A DNA stretch of 5,153 nucleotides, taken from the NCBI GenBank assembly GCA_902782795.1, contig CACZOT010000032.1:1-5153 (forward strand), given 5' to 3'. Below, one piece after another: positions 1-5,051 of the stretch. Every line of letters starts with the position of its first letter. Within the stretch, counting starts at the first letter, position 1. The notes under the pieces are model-generated. The model was not told where the DNA came from. It made no database searches and was given only the letters and a program-made list of their open reading frames with translations. A program made the position numbers and the translations under genes. This DNA is from an uncultured Eubacteriales bacterium. GTDB lineage: Bacteria > Bacillota > Clostridia > Christensenellales > Aristaeellaceae.

Positions 1-1008
1 GCGGTTCTGCAGGTTGTGGGCCACGATGTCATGCAGCGCGTTCTCCATGTTTACGAAGATGCCCGCGTTGTAGGTGGTGGAGGCGAACACGATGTGGCTG
101 ACCCTGAAGGCCTCGGACACGATCACCGAGGGATGGGTGACGGACACGTCGTACATCTTCACGTTGCGCACGCCGGCGTCGGCCAGCCTGGACGCGATGA
201 TGTTGGCCACGTTCTCCGTGTGCCCATACACCGACGCATAGGCGATCATCACGCCGTCGTCTTCGGGGGTGTAGGTGCTCCAGCGCTGATACTTTTCAAT
301 GAACCAGCTGATGTCCTTGCGCCACACGGGGCCGTGCAGCGGGCAGATCATCCTGATGTCCAGCGCCGCGGCCTTCTTGAGCAGCGCCTGCACCTGGGTG
401 CCATACTTCCCCACGATGTTGGTGTAGTAGCGGCGCGCCTCGTCCATATCGAAGCGGGTCTCGTCCGCGAAGAGGGAGCCGTCCAGCGCCCCGAAGGTGC
501 CGAAGGCGTCCGCGGAGAAGAGGGTGCCGGTGGCGGTGTCGAAGGTGACCATGACCTCCGGCCAGTGCACCATGGGCGCCATCACGAAGGCCAGCGTGTG
601 GCTGCCGGTGGAGAGGGTGTCCATCTCCTTGACGATCTGCACGTGGCCGTCCAGCTCGAACTCGAAGAACTGGTCCAGCATCTTCACGGCCTTGGCGTTG
701 GCGACGATGGTGAGCTCCGGATGGCGCAGCACCAGATCCTGGATCATGGCGGCGTGGTCCGGCTCCATGTGGGAGACGATGAAGTAATCCAGCTTGCGGC
801 CCTCGAGCGCCGCCTCCAGGTTCTCGAAGAACTGCCCGGCGCAGGCCTTGTCCACCGTGTCGAACAGCACGGTCTTCTCGTCCAGGAGCACATACGAATT
901 ATAGGAAACGCCCCGCGGGATGGGGTATACGCTCTCAAAGAGCGCCAGACGCCGGTCGTTCGCGCCGACCCAGATCAGGTCCTGCGATACTTTGCGGATG
1001 TTTTGCAT
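1..1008 (-). CDS. fprA: FprA-family class A flavodiiron protein (partial, C-terminus off the left edge)
   Basis: The minus strand is open from the ATG at 1008-1006 to the window edge: 336 residues of a protein usually near 400, so about 60 C-terminal residues are missing. Residues 1-250 form the metallo-beta-lactamase-like diiron domain. Every expected iron ligand is visible: H80, E82 and D84 in HMEPDH, H148 in MVHWPE, D167 in SADAFG and H225 in CPLHGP. A flavodoxin domain starts near residue 253 with the FMN phosphate loop SVYGHTE (259-265) and a second FMN loop, STTYNAGIF (310-318). Family members are cytoplasmic enzymes that reduce O2 to water and/or NO to N2O, fed by rubredoxin or a similar carrier; which substrate applies here cannot be read. 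AGGAGG (plus-strand 1016-1021) lies 7 nt upstream and fixes the start. A rubredoxin or flavin reductase domain could follow beyond the edge. The gene is transcribed divergently from the peptidase gene. Confidence 0.95.
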   Translation of the reverse strand, partial: MQNIRKVSQDLIWVGANDRRLALFESVYPIPRGVSYNSYVLLDEKTVLFDTVDKACAGQFFENLEAALEGRKLDYFIVSHMEPDHAAMIQDLVLRHPELTIVANAKAVKMLDQFFEFELDGHVQIVKEMDTLSTGSHTLAFVMAPMVHWPEVMVTFDTATGTLFSADAFGTFGALDGSLFADETRFDMDEARRYYTNIVGKYGTQVQALLKKAAALDIRMICPLHGPVWRKDISWFIEKYQRWSTYTPEDDGVMIAYASVYGHTENVANIIASRLADAGVRNVKMYDVSVTHPSVIVSEAFRVSHIVFASTTYNAGIFVNMENALHDIVAHNLQNR

Positions 1009-1066
1009 GGGGGATCCTCCTCGCTTCGCCCGGATGGGGCCCGGGCGCGCATTCTTCAACTCTACT

Positions 1067-1095
1067 ATCATATACCCCGCTTCCCGTCCCGTCAA
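1067..1095 (-). promoter_or_regulatory. sigma-A promoter of the flavodiiron gene
   Basis: Read on the minus strand, a TTGACG -35 box (plus coordinates 1090-1095) is followed after exactly 17 bp by a TATGAT -10 box (1067-1072). Each box matches the consensus at five of six positions. Transcription would start near 1060, giving a leader of about 50 nt before the AUG. I see no recognisable PerR, NsrR or similar operator over the boxes, so the sequence gives no evidence of oxygen- or NO-responsive control. Confidence 0.8.
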
Positions 1096-1148
1096 ACGAT
1101 TTTCTTGTTGCGGGAGGCTGGGGGAGCCGTTAAAGGGCCCCTGCCAGC

Positions 1149-1167
1149 AGGGGGAATGATTCCCCCT
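1149..1167. repeat. 19-bp palindrome in repeat copy A
   Basis: AGGGGGAATGATTCCCCCT is a perfect inverted repeat with 9-nt arms around a central G. The same 19 bases occur at 4907-4925. With only one unpaired base at the centre it would need to open a couple of pairs to fold as a hairpin; it could equally be a dimer-binding site in double-stranded DNA. A second small inverted repeat follows directly, CCCC/GGGG around a 6-nt loop (1171-1184), and is also kept in the other copy. Confidence 0.85.
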
Positions 1168-1195
1168 AGACCCCTCTATTGGGGGAATAAACATA

Positions 1196-1240
1196 TACAG
1201 GGCTTCGGCACCCTTTCGGCAGGGATCCCCAAGCCCTGTA
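1196..1240 (+). other. terminator-like hairpin inside repeat copy A
   Basis: The arms TACAGGGCTT (1196-1205) and AAGCCCTGTA (1231-1240) pair perfectly over 10 bp. They enclose an inner CCCT/AGGG stem (1211-1214 with 1221-1224) around TTCGGC. The downstream plus strand is T-rich but interrupted (ACCTTTGCTTTTGCATTTTC), so termination may be weak. No plus-strand gene in the window lies upstream of it, since the flavodiiron gene is divergent; it is therefore not an obvious terminator for a neighbour and seems to travel with the repeat. Confidence 0.65.
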
Positions 1241-1341
1241 ACCTTTGCTTTTGCATTTTCTGCGAATGAACCGCTCTGCCTGGTTCTATATTCTTTTCCG
1301 AATATGGGATTCTCAAGCGTCATTGGCCCTTGAGCAGGGGT

Positions 1342-1377
1342 CCAGGGGGGGCAGCGTCCCCCGGCGTATCCCCCTGG
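1342..1377. repeat. inverted repeat next to the peptidase promoter
   Basis: CCAGGGGG (1342-1349) and CCCCCTGG (1370-1377) are perfect 8-nt inverted arms. An alternative inner pairing GGGGG/CCCCC (1347-1351 with 1358-1362) competes with the outer stem. The octamers are the same as those at the ends of the palindrome at 4905-4927, which suggests this is another module of the same repeat family. Its right arm overlaps the likely -35 box of the downstream gene. Confidence 0.6.
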
Positions 1378-1403
1378 CACAGTCTCCGCTTCTGTGCTAT
1401 ACT
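1374..1403 (+). promoter_or_regulatory. promoter of the aminopeptidase P-like gene
   Basis: TATACT (1398-1403) preceded by TG at 1395-1396 is a TG-extended -10 box. A weaker -35 candidate, CTGGCA (1374-1379), stands 18 bp upstream. Transcription would begin near 1410 and give a leader of roughly 25 nt containing the AAGGAG ribosome binding site. The -35 candidate lies on the right arm of an inverted repeat, so the repeat module may contribute to this promoter. Confidence 0.6.
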
Positions 1404-1433
1404 ATCTCCGCAACGAAAGGAGTGGGACGACCA

Positions 1434-2681
1434 ATGGACAGGAACTTCTTTACCGGGAACCGCCGCGCGCTGTACGAGAGCCTGGGCGAGGGGGAGCTTC
1501 TGCTCCTGTTCGCGGGCCAGGCGCCGCGGCAGAGCTCCGATCAGTATTATTCCTACTACGCCAACCGCAACTTCGTCTACCTGACCGGCCTGGACAAGGC
1601 CTCGGCGGGCTTTGTGCTCATGGCCCGGCGCGCCGGCGGCGAAGTGCGCGAGAAGCTCTACATCCTTCCGCCGGACGCCCACGCGGAGCGCTGGAACGGC
1701 CGCCGCGTGAAGCCGGACGAGGCCACGGCGCGCAGCGGTATCGAGGGGATCGCCTTCCTGGCGGAGTATGAAGGCGACCTGCACCGCCTGCTCTCCTCCG
1801 GAGAAATCTCCAAAGTCTGGATGGATCTCTTCCGCCACACCGCTTCCGAGCCGGACGGCCCGGCGCACCGCGAGGAGAAGCGCATCCGCGCGGCGTATCC
1901 GGCCGTGGCCGTGGGGGACATCCACCGCGCGATCCGCGTGCTGCGCACCATCAAGCAGCCCTGCGAGATCGAGGCCATGCGCAAGGCGGCCACCATCACG
2001 CGCGAGGGCATCGTTGCCATGATGAAGGCCTCCCGACCGGGCATGTATGAATACGAATACAAGGCCGAGTTCGACCGCGCTCTGACGCGCAACGGCGTCC
2101 TGGAGCCGGGCTTCCCCTCCATCATCGCCGCGGGCGCGAACAATTTCTGCATCCACTATTACGATTACACCGGCCAGTCCCACGACGGGGACATGATCCT
2201 CAACGACGTGGGCGCCCAGTGGGAGGGCCTCACCAACGACGTCTCCCGCGGCTGGCCCTGTAACGGCAGGTTCACCGAAAAGCAGAAGCTCCTCTACAAC
2301 TGCGCCTATGAGACGAGCGAGCACCTCTTCTCCATCATCCGGCCCGGCATGAAGATGGCCGACGTGGACCGGACCGTGCACGCCTTCTGCGGACAAAAGC
2401 TCGTGGAGATCGGCCTTCTGGACAAGGCGGAAAACGAGCGCCGCTACATGTGGCACAACGGCGCGCACCACGTGGGCTGGGACGTGCACGACGAAGTCGA
2501 GCCCGGCGAGATCATCCGCCCAGGCATGGTCTTCTGCGTGGACGTAGGCATCTACGTGGAGGAGTGGGGCATCGGCTTCCGCCTGGAGGACAACTGCCTC
2601 GTCACCGAGGACGGCTGCGAGAACCTCACCGCCGGCATCCCCCGCACCATCGCGGAGATCGAGGAGACCATGCGCCGCTGA
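1434..2681 (+). CDS. M24-family aminopeptidase P-like (Xaa-Pro) metallopeptidase
   Basis: This 415-residue cytoplasmic protein has the two-domain layout of aminopeptidase P, which removes an N-terminal residue preceding proline. Residues 1-160 resemble the AMP_N domain (NRNFVYLTG near 44-52). Residues 175-400 are the pita-bread catalytic domain. By comparison with E. coli PepP, the metal ligands would be D258 (LNDVG), D269 (TNDVSRGWP), H345, D370 and E385 (GFRLEDN); H241 and H352 (WDVHD) fit the catalytic histidines. The fourth ligand, normally Glu in TVEPG, is Asp in CVDVG, which keeps a carboxylate. The frame stays open upstream to 1245, but that stretch is repeat sequence; ATG 1434, with AGGAG at 1418-1422, 11 nt upstream, and the promoter just before it, is the better start. 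There is no signal peptide. Prolidase-type specificity is the main alternative. The gene stands alone, with its own promoter and a downstream terminator. Confidence 0.92.
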   Translation: MDRNFFTGNRRALYESLGEGELLLLFAGQAPRQSSDQYYSYYANRNFVYLTGLDKASAGFVLMARRAGGEVREKLYILPPDAHAERWNGRRVKPDEATARSGIEGIAFLAEYEGDLHRLLSSGEISKVWMDLFRHTASEPDGPAHREEKRIRAAYPAVAVGDIHRAIRVLRTIKQPCEIEAMRKAATITREGIVAMMKASRPGMYEYEYKAEFDRALTRNGVLEPGFPSIIAAGANNFCIHYYDYTGQSHDGDMILNDVGAQWEGLTNDVSRGWPCNGRFTEKQKLLYNCAYETSEHLFSIIRPGMKMADVDRTVHAFCGQKLVEIGLLDKAENERRYMWHNGAHHVGWDVHDEVEPGEIIRPGMVFCVDVGIYVEEWGIGFRLEDNCLVTEDGCENLTAGIPRTIAEIEETMRR

Positions 2682-2691
2682 TAAACGCTCA

Positions 2692-2724
2692 GGCCGCTCC
2701 CCCTGGCCGGGGAAGCGGCCTTTT
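2692..2724 (+). terminator. intrinsic terminator of the peptidase gene
   Basis: Starting 10 nt after the TGA stop, GGCCGCT (2692-2698) pairs with AGCGGCC (2714-2720). The stem continues with CCCC/GGGG (2699-2702 with 2709-2712) past one bulged A, with loop CTGGCC and a following TTTT (2721-2724). The U-tract is short but the stem is strong. Confidence 0.8.
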
Positions 2725-2765
2725 CACGCTCAACCGGCGGTTGTGCGGGCTTGAAAACGCCTCCA

Positions 2766-2795
2766 TTGCGCGGTCGGGGCCGCTCGTGCTATCCT
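2766..2795 (+). promoter_or_regulatory. promoter of the HTH-TPR gene
   Basis: TATCCT (2790-2795) with TG at 2787-2788 forms a TG-extended -10 box, and TTGCGC (2766-2771) is a weak -35 candidate 18 bp upstream. The core GTGCTATCCT closely matches the GTGCTATACT in front of the peptidase gene. Transcription would start near 2802, leaving a leader of about 35 nt. The promoter lies after the preceding terminator, which supports an independent unit. Confidence 0.5.
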
Positions 2796-2836
2796 TTCAG
2801 CGTCGGCCGGACAACCCATGAAAGGAATGGAAACGA

Positions 2837-3871
2837 ATGAATATCGGAAATCAGATCAAAGCCCTGCGCCTGGAAAAGCGCGCCACCCAGGAAGAGCTGG
2901 CGGCGCGTCTGGGCGTATCCGCCCAGGCGGTCTCCAAGTGGGAGACCGGCGCTTCCGCCCCGGATATCGCCTTGCTGCCCGGCCTGTCTGCCTTTTTCGG
3001 CGTGGCCATCGATGAGCTGTTCGCCCTGCCGGAGGAGATGCAGTTCGAGCGCATCGAAAACATGATCGAGCGCGAGGCGCGCGTCGCCCCGGAGACCTTC
3101 GCCTCCTCCGAGCGCTTCCTGCGCGGCCGCGTCGAGAAAGACGCCGCGGACGTGCGCGCCTGGCAAAACCTCGCGGATCTCTACAACCACCGCGCCACCT
3201 CCGACCACGCCGCCGCCTCCGAATGCGCCAAGCGGGTCATCGCCCTGGATCCGGACCGCAAGAACGGCTGGGTCGCCTACCAGGAGGCCAACGGGGCCCT
3301 CTGCGGCGACGAGTGGTACGACAACCACTTCACCGTCATCGAATTCTGCCGGGACGTGCTGCGCGAGCATCCGGACAACTTCCGCTGCCTCTACGTCATT
3401 ATCGAGAACTTGCTCGGCGACCGGCGCTACGACGAGGCCGTTCCCTATATCCAAAGAATCGGCGAAGTCGCGCCCCATTCCGACCAGATGCTCATGTATT
3501 CCGGCGACGTGGCCCAGGGCAAGGGCGATCTCGCCGCCGCCCGCGCCTTCTGGGACCGCGCCGTGGCCGAGCACCCGGACCGCTGGCAGGCCTACTGCTC
3601 CCGCGCCGACCGCGTCAAGAAGCTCGGGCTGATCGCCGAGGCCGAGGCGGATTACGAGCGCAGCTACGCCATGCAGGAAAAGCCGCGCCTCTCCGACCCG
3701 CTCTACTCCCTGGCCCAGCTCCACGAGGGGCGCGGGGATTACGCCGCCGCCATCCGCGACCGGGAGCGCATCATTGAAAACCTGTTCGAGGAATGGCACG
3801 CCTCCGAGGAGGAATGGATCGTCGCCGAGAACCGCGGCGAGATCGAACGCCTGCGCAAAAAGATGGCCTGA
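2837..3871 (+). CDS. XRE-family helix-turn-helix protein with TPR-like repeats
   Basis: The protein has 344 residues. Residues 4-62 are an XRE/Cro-type DNA-binding domain: TQEELAARLGVSAQAVSKWE (17-36) contains the scaffold helix, turn and recognition helix. From about residue 100 to 316 the protein is a string of amphipathic helix pairs with TPR-like signatures, for example AWQNLADLYNHR, ALDPDRKNGWVAYQEANG, SGDVAQGKGDLAAARAFWDRAVAEHPD and YSLAQLHEGRGDYAAAIRDRE. No membrane segment or enzyme motif is seen. This architecture fits a transcriptional regulator whose helical body senses a partner protein or peptide; the ligand and targets cannot be read from the sequence. AAAGGA (2821-2826) sits 10 nt before ATG 2837. 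Earlier ATGs at 2818 and 2827 are in another frame that stops at 3015. The gene has its own promoter and terminator. Confidence 0.9.
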   Translation: MNIGNQIKALRLEKRATQEELAARLGVSAQAVSKWETGASAPDIALLPGLSAFFGVAIDELFALPEEMQFERIENMIEREARVAPETFASSERFLRGRVEKDAADVRAWQNLADLYNHRATSDHAAASECAKRVIALDPDRKNGWVAYQEANGALCGDEWYDNHFTVIEFCRDVLREHPDNFRCLYVIIENLLGDRRYDEAVPYIQRIGEVAPHSDQMLMYSGDVAQGKGDLAAARAFWDRAVAEHPDRWQAYCSRADRVKKLGLIAEAEADYERSYAMQEKPRLSDPLYSLAQLHEGRGDYAAAIRDRERIIENLFEEWHASEEEWIVAENRGEIERLRKKMA

Positions 3872-3880
3872 AAGCCTTGA

Positions 3881-3921
3881 GCGCCTCCCCCCTTTGCCGG
3901 GGCGGAGGCGTTCTTTTTTTT
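3881..3921 (+). terminator. intrinsic terminator of the HTH-TPR gene
   Basis: CGCCTCC (3882-3888) pairs with GGAGGCG (3904-3910), extended by CCCC/GGGG (3889-3892 with 3899-3902) past one bulged C, with loop TTTGCC. A long T-tract follows, TTC then eight T (3911-3921). It begins about 10 nt after the stop codon and is a textbook rho-independent terminator. Confidence 0.9.
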
Positions 3922-3928
3922 CGCCCTG

Positions 3929-3958
3929 TGTATATCCCCCGCGGCGTTTGTGCATACT
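3929..3958 (+). promoter_or_regulatory. weak promoter candidate for the SANT/Myb-like gene
   Basis: CATACT (3953-3958) within TGTGCATACT resembles the -10 regions of the two upstream genes, and TGTATA (3929-3934) is a poor -35 match 18 bp upstream. The strong terminator directly before makes a promoter in this gap necessary, but these boxes are only the best available choice. A start near 3965 would give a leader of about 68 nt that includes the hairpin at 3979-4002. Confidence 0.35.
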
Positions 3959-3978
3959 CTTAAAGCAGAAAGCAGCGC

Positions 3979-4002
3979 GCGCCGGGCCGGACGGCCCGGC
4001 GC
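3979..4002 (+). promoter_or_regulatory. strong GC hairpin or palindrome in the leader of the SANT/Myb-like gene
   Basis: An 11-nt arm starting GCGCCGGGCC (3979-3989) is perfectly inverted at 3992-4002, with only GA between; as RNA it would fold as a stem of about 10 bp with a GGAC loop. No U-tract follows, so it is not a terminator. It ends about 15 nt before the ribosome binding site GGAGGG (4018-4023). It could be an RNA element affecting translation or mRNA stability, or an operator for a dimeric DNA-binding protein, possibly the gene's own product. The role is inference. Confidence 0.6.
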
Positions 4003-4032
4003 CGAAAACGCCCGTAGGGAGGGGATCCAACC

Positions 4033-4860
4033 ATGACAGAACTCGCTCATCGCCCCAAACGCAGCGGCTGGTCCGCCGAGGAGGACAAGATGCTCTGGGA
4101 GACCGCGGACGAGGCGCAGCAGCAGGGGCTGCCGCTCAAGGCCGTCTTCGAGCGCATCGCCCAGCGGACCGGCCGCCGCCCCAACAGCATCCGCAATTAC
4201 TATTACGCCCAGTCCCGCGAACGGGAGGGCCAGGATCGCAAGGCGCGCTTCGTTCCCTTCCAGGACGGGGAGGTCGAGCGCCTGGTGGAGACCGTCCTGC
4301 GCGAAAAGGCGCGCGGCAGCTCCGTGCGCTCCTGCCTCAAGGCCATGGCCGGCGGCGACCACAGCCTCATGCTGCGCTATCAGAACAAGTATCGCGCCGT
4401 GCTCAAGACCCGGCCGGAGCTGGTGCGCTCCATCGTGGAAAAGCTCAACGGAGAGGGCGTCGCCTGCGAAACGCCCCAGGTGAATCGCCGCGCCCGCCTG
4501 TCCCTCGGCGAGGCCTGCGCCCACCTGGGCGAAGGCGCGCGCCGCACGGGCGACGCCGAGCTCGTGCGCGCCTGCGAGACCCTGGCTCGCCATCTCCTGC
4601 GCGAGGGCAACGAGCTGGGCGAACGCGAGGACCGCGAGCGCGGCGACAAGGTGCGCTATGACCTGTGCCGCATGGCCCTCCAGGATTCCCAGCGCGCCGC
4701 GCGCGATCTCGCCGAGGCCGCCAGGCCCGTGCTCGATTGCGTCAAGGAGCAGCTCGCCCTGCCCGCCGCCCAGCGTGCCGAAAGCGGCGGCCAGGCCCTC
4801 GACCGCCTCGCCGGGCTCGTCGGCCCGCTCGAAGAAGCGATGACGCGCGCGGAGGTGTAG
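4033..4860 (+). CDS. SANT/Myb-like DNA-binding domain protein, possible transcriptional regulator
   Basis: This 275-residue protein starts with a SANT/Myb-like three-helix domain at about residues 11-60: SGWSAEEDKMLWE, then VFERIAQRTGRRPNSIRNYYYAQ. Aromatic core positions W13, F39 and Y57 fit, and the pattern recalls the N-terminus of RsfA-type regulators of Firmicutes. A second conserved-looking block at 73-123 (FVPFQDGEVERLVETVLREKA, then LRYQNKYRAVL) has a similar helix layout and may be a second DNA-contacting module. Residues 155-273 are predicted mostly alpha-helical and rich in Arg, Glu and Ala, with no recognised motif; they may serve oligomerisation. There is no signal peptide or membrane segment. 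AGGGAGGGG (4016-4024), with its GGAGGG core 9 nt before ATG 4033, fixes the start. The gene stands alone, followed by repeat copy B with a strong terminator. DNA binding is fairly secure; its target and any role in sporulation are unknown. Confidence 0.85.
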   Translation: MTELAHRPKRSGWSAEEDKMLWETADEAQQQGLPLKAVFERIAQRTGRRPNSIRNYYYAQSREREGQDRKARFVPFQDGEVERLVETVLREKARGSSVRSCLKAMAGGDHSLMLRYQNKYRAVLKTRPELVRSIVEKLNGEGVACETPQVNRRARLSLGEACAHLGEGARRTGDAELVRACETLARHLLREGNELGEREDRERGDKVRYDLCRMALQDSQRAARDLAEAARPVLDCVKEQLALPAAQRAESGGQALDRLAGLVGPLEEAMTRAEV

Positions 4861-4879
4861 CATACGACGCGGGACGCGG

Positions 4880-4898
4880 GCAGGGGCTCCGCCCCTGC
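4880..4898 (+). repeat. short hairpin just after the SANT/Myb-like gene
   Basis: GCAGGGGC (4880-4887) and GCCCCTGC (4891-4898) are perfect 8-nt arms around TCC. It begins 19 nt after the stop codon and has no U-tract. It directly precedes the main palindrome of repeat copy B and probably belongs to the same element; copy A has only a partial counterpart there (CCCCTGCC at 1138-1145). Confidence 0.6.
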
Positions 4899-4904
4899 GC
4901 CCCG

Positions 4905-4927
4905 CCAGGGGGAATGATTCCCCCTGG
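4905..4927. repeat. 23-bp palindrome in repeat copy B
   Basis: The arms CCAGGGGGAAT (4905-4915) and ATTCCCCCTGG (4917-4927) are perfect inverted repeats of 11 nt around a single G. The central 19 bases are identical to those at 1149-1167. The same CCAGGGGG and CCCCCTGG octamers recur as inverted arms at 1342-1377. Confidence 0.85.
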
Positions 4928-4958
4928 ACCCCTCAATTGGGGAATTTCACAAACAGAA

Positions 4959-5002
4959 GGCTCCGGTATCCTATTGTCAGGATACCGGAGCCGTTGTTTT
5001 TT
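4959..5002 (+). terminator. strong intrinsic terminator within repeat copy B
   Basis: GGCTCCGGTATCCT (4959-4972) pairs over all 14 positions with 4979-4992 around the loop ATTGTC. GTTGTTTTTT follows (4993-5002). It lies about 100 nt after the stop of the SANT/Myb-like gene and is that gene's best terminator. The other strand is moderately T-rich beyond the stem, so it may work in both directions. Confidence 0.85.
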
Positions 5003-5051
5003 GAGAGAACAGCTATGCTTCTTAATTCAAGGAATCCCCCAACATGGGATT

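Larger units (their letters stand above)
1148..1334 (+). repeat. composite hairpin-rich intergenic repeat, copy A
   Basis: This fills most of the gap between the divergent flavodiiron and peptidase promoters, and I see no gene in it. It matches copy B (4906-5074) in the same orientation and module order. Module 1 (1148-1188) aligns to 4906-4945 with two substitutions and one 1-nt indel. Next comes a hairpin (1196-1240) of unrelated sequence but the same position. A partly similar linker follows (GAACCGCTCTGCCT against GAACAGCTATGCTT). The last module begins ATGGGATTCT and ends in a CTCAAG/CTTGAG stem. Copy A is 187 nt and copy B 169 nt. No flanking target duplication or transposase is visible, so I call it a dispersed intergenic repeat rather than an insertion sequence; a non-autonomous MITE- or REP-like element is possible. 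Confidence 0.75.

Noticed and set aside
16..1269. A 417-codon plus-strand open frame
   Set aside because: It runs antisense to the flavodiiron gene, whose minus-strand frame has every iron ligand and FMN-binding motif. The plus-strand product is rich in Gly, His and Val with no domain pattern, and its tail crosses the promoter and repeat. Such frames are common opposite GC-rich genes.
1245..1433. An N-terminal extension of the peptidase to an ATG at 1245
   Set aside because: The extra 63 residues would come from the intergenic repeat and lie upstream of the promoter at 1374-1403. They resemble no peptidase N-terminus, and the start at 1434 has a ribosome binding site.
1100..1434. A riboswitch or other known regulatory RNA in the divergent region
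   Set aside because: The hairpins do not match any riboswitch core I know. The leader downstream of the peptidase promoter is only about 25 nt, too short for one, and the sequence is explained by the repeat.
1320..2489. A 389-codon minus-strand open frame opposite the peptidase
   Set aside because: It is a low-complexity product (His, Val, Gly, Ala, Asp) opposite a clear M24 peptidase, with no recognisable motif; this is a GC-driven antisense frame.
2818..3015. A small gene starting MKGMETNEYRKS just before the HTH-TPR gene
   Set aside because: It is a 65-codon frame overlapping the HTH domain out of frame; its product is Arg/Gly-rich after the first residues and it has no ribosome binding site of its own. 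A leader peptide is conceivable but unsupported.
3774..4661. A 295-codon plus-strand frame bridging the terminator and the SANT/Myb-like gene
   Set aside because: It begins inside the HTH-TPR gene in another frame, crosses a strong terminator, and gives an Arg-Pro-Gly-rich product typical of an out-of-frame reading.
2789..4863. Two long minus-strand open frames (2789-4030 and 3739-4863)
   Set aside because: They overlap each other and lie opposite the HTH-TPR and SANT/Myb-like genes, and one crosses an intrinsic terminator. Their composition is low-complexity and no domain is seen.
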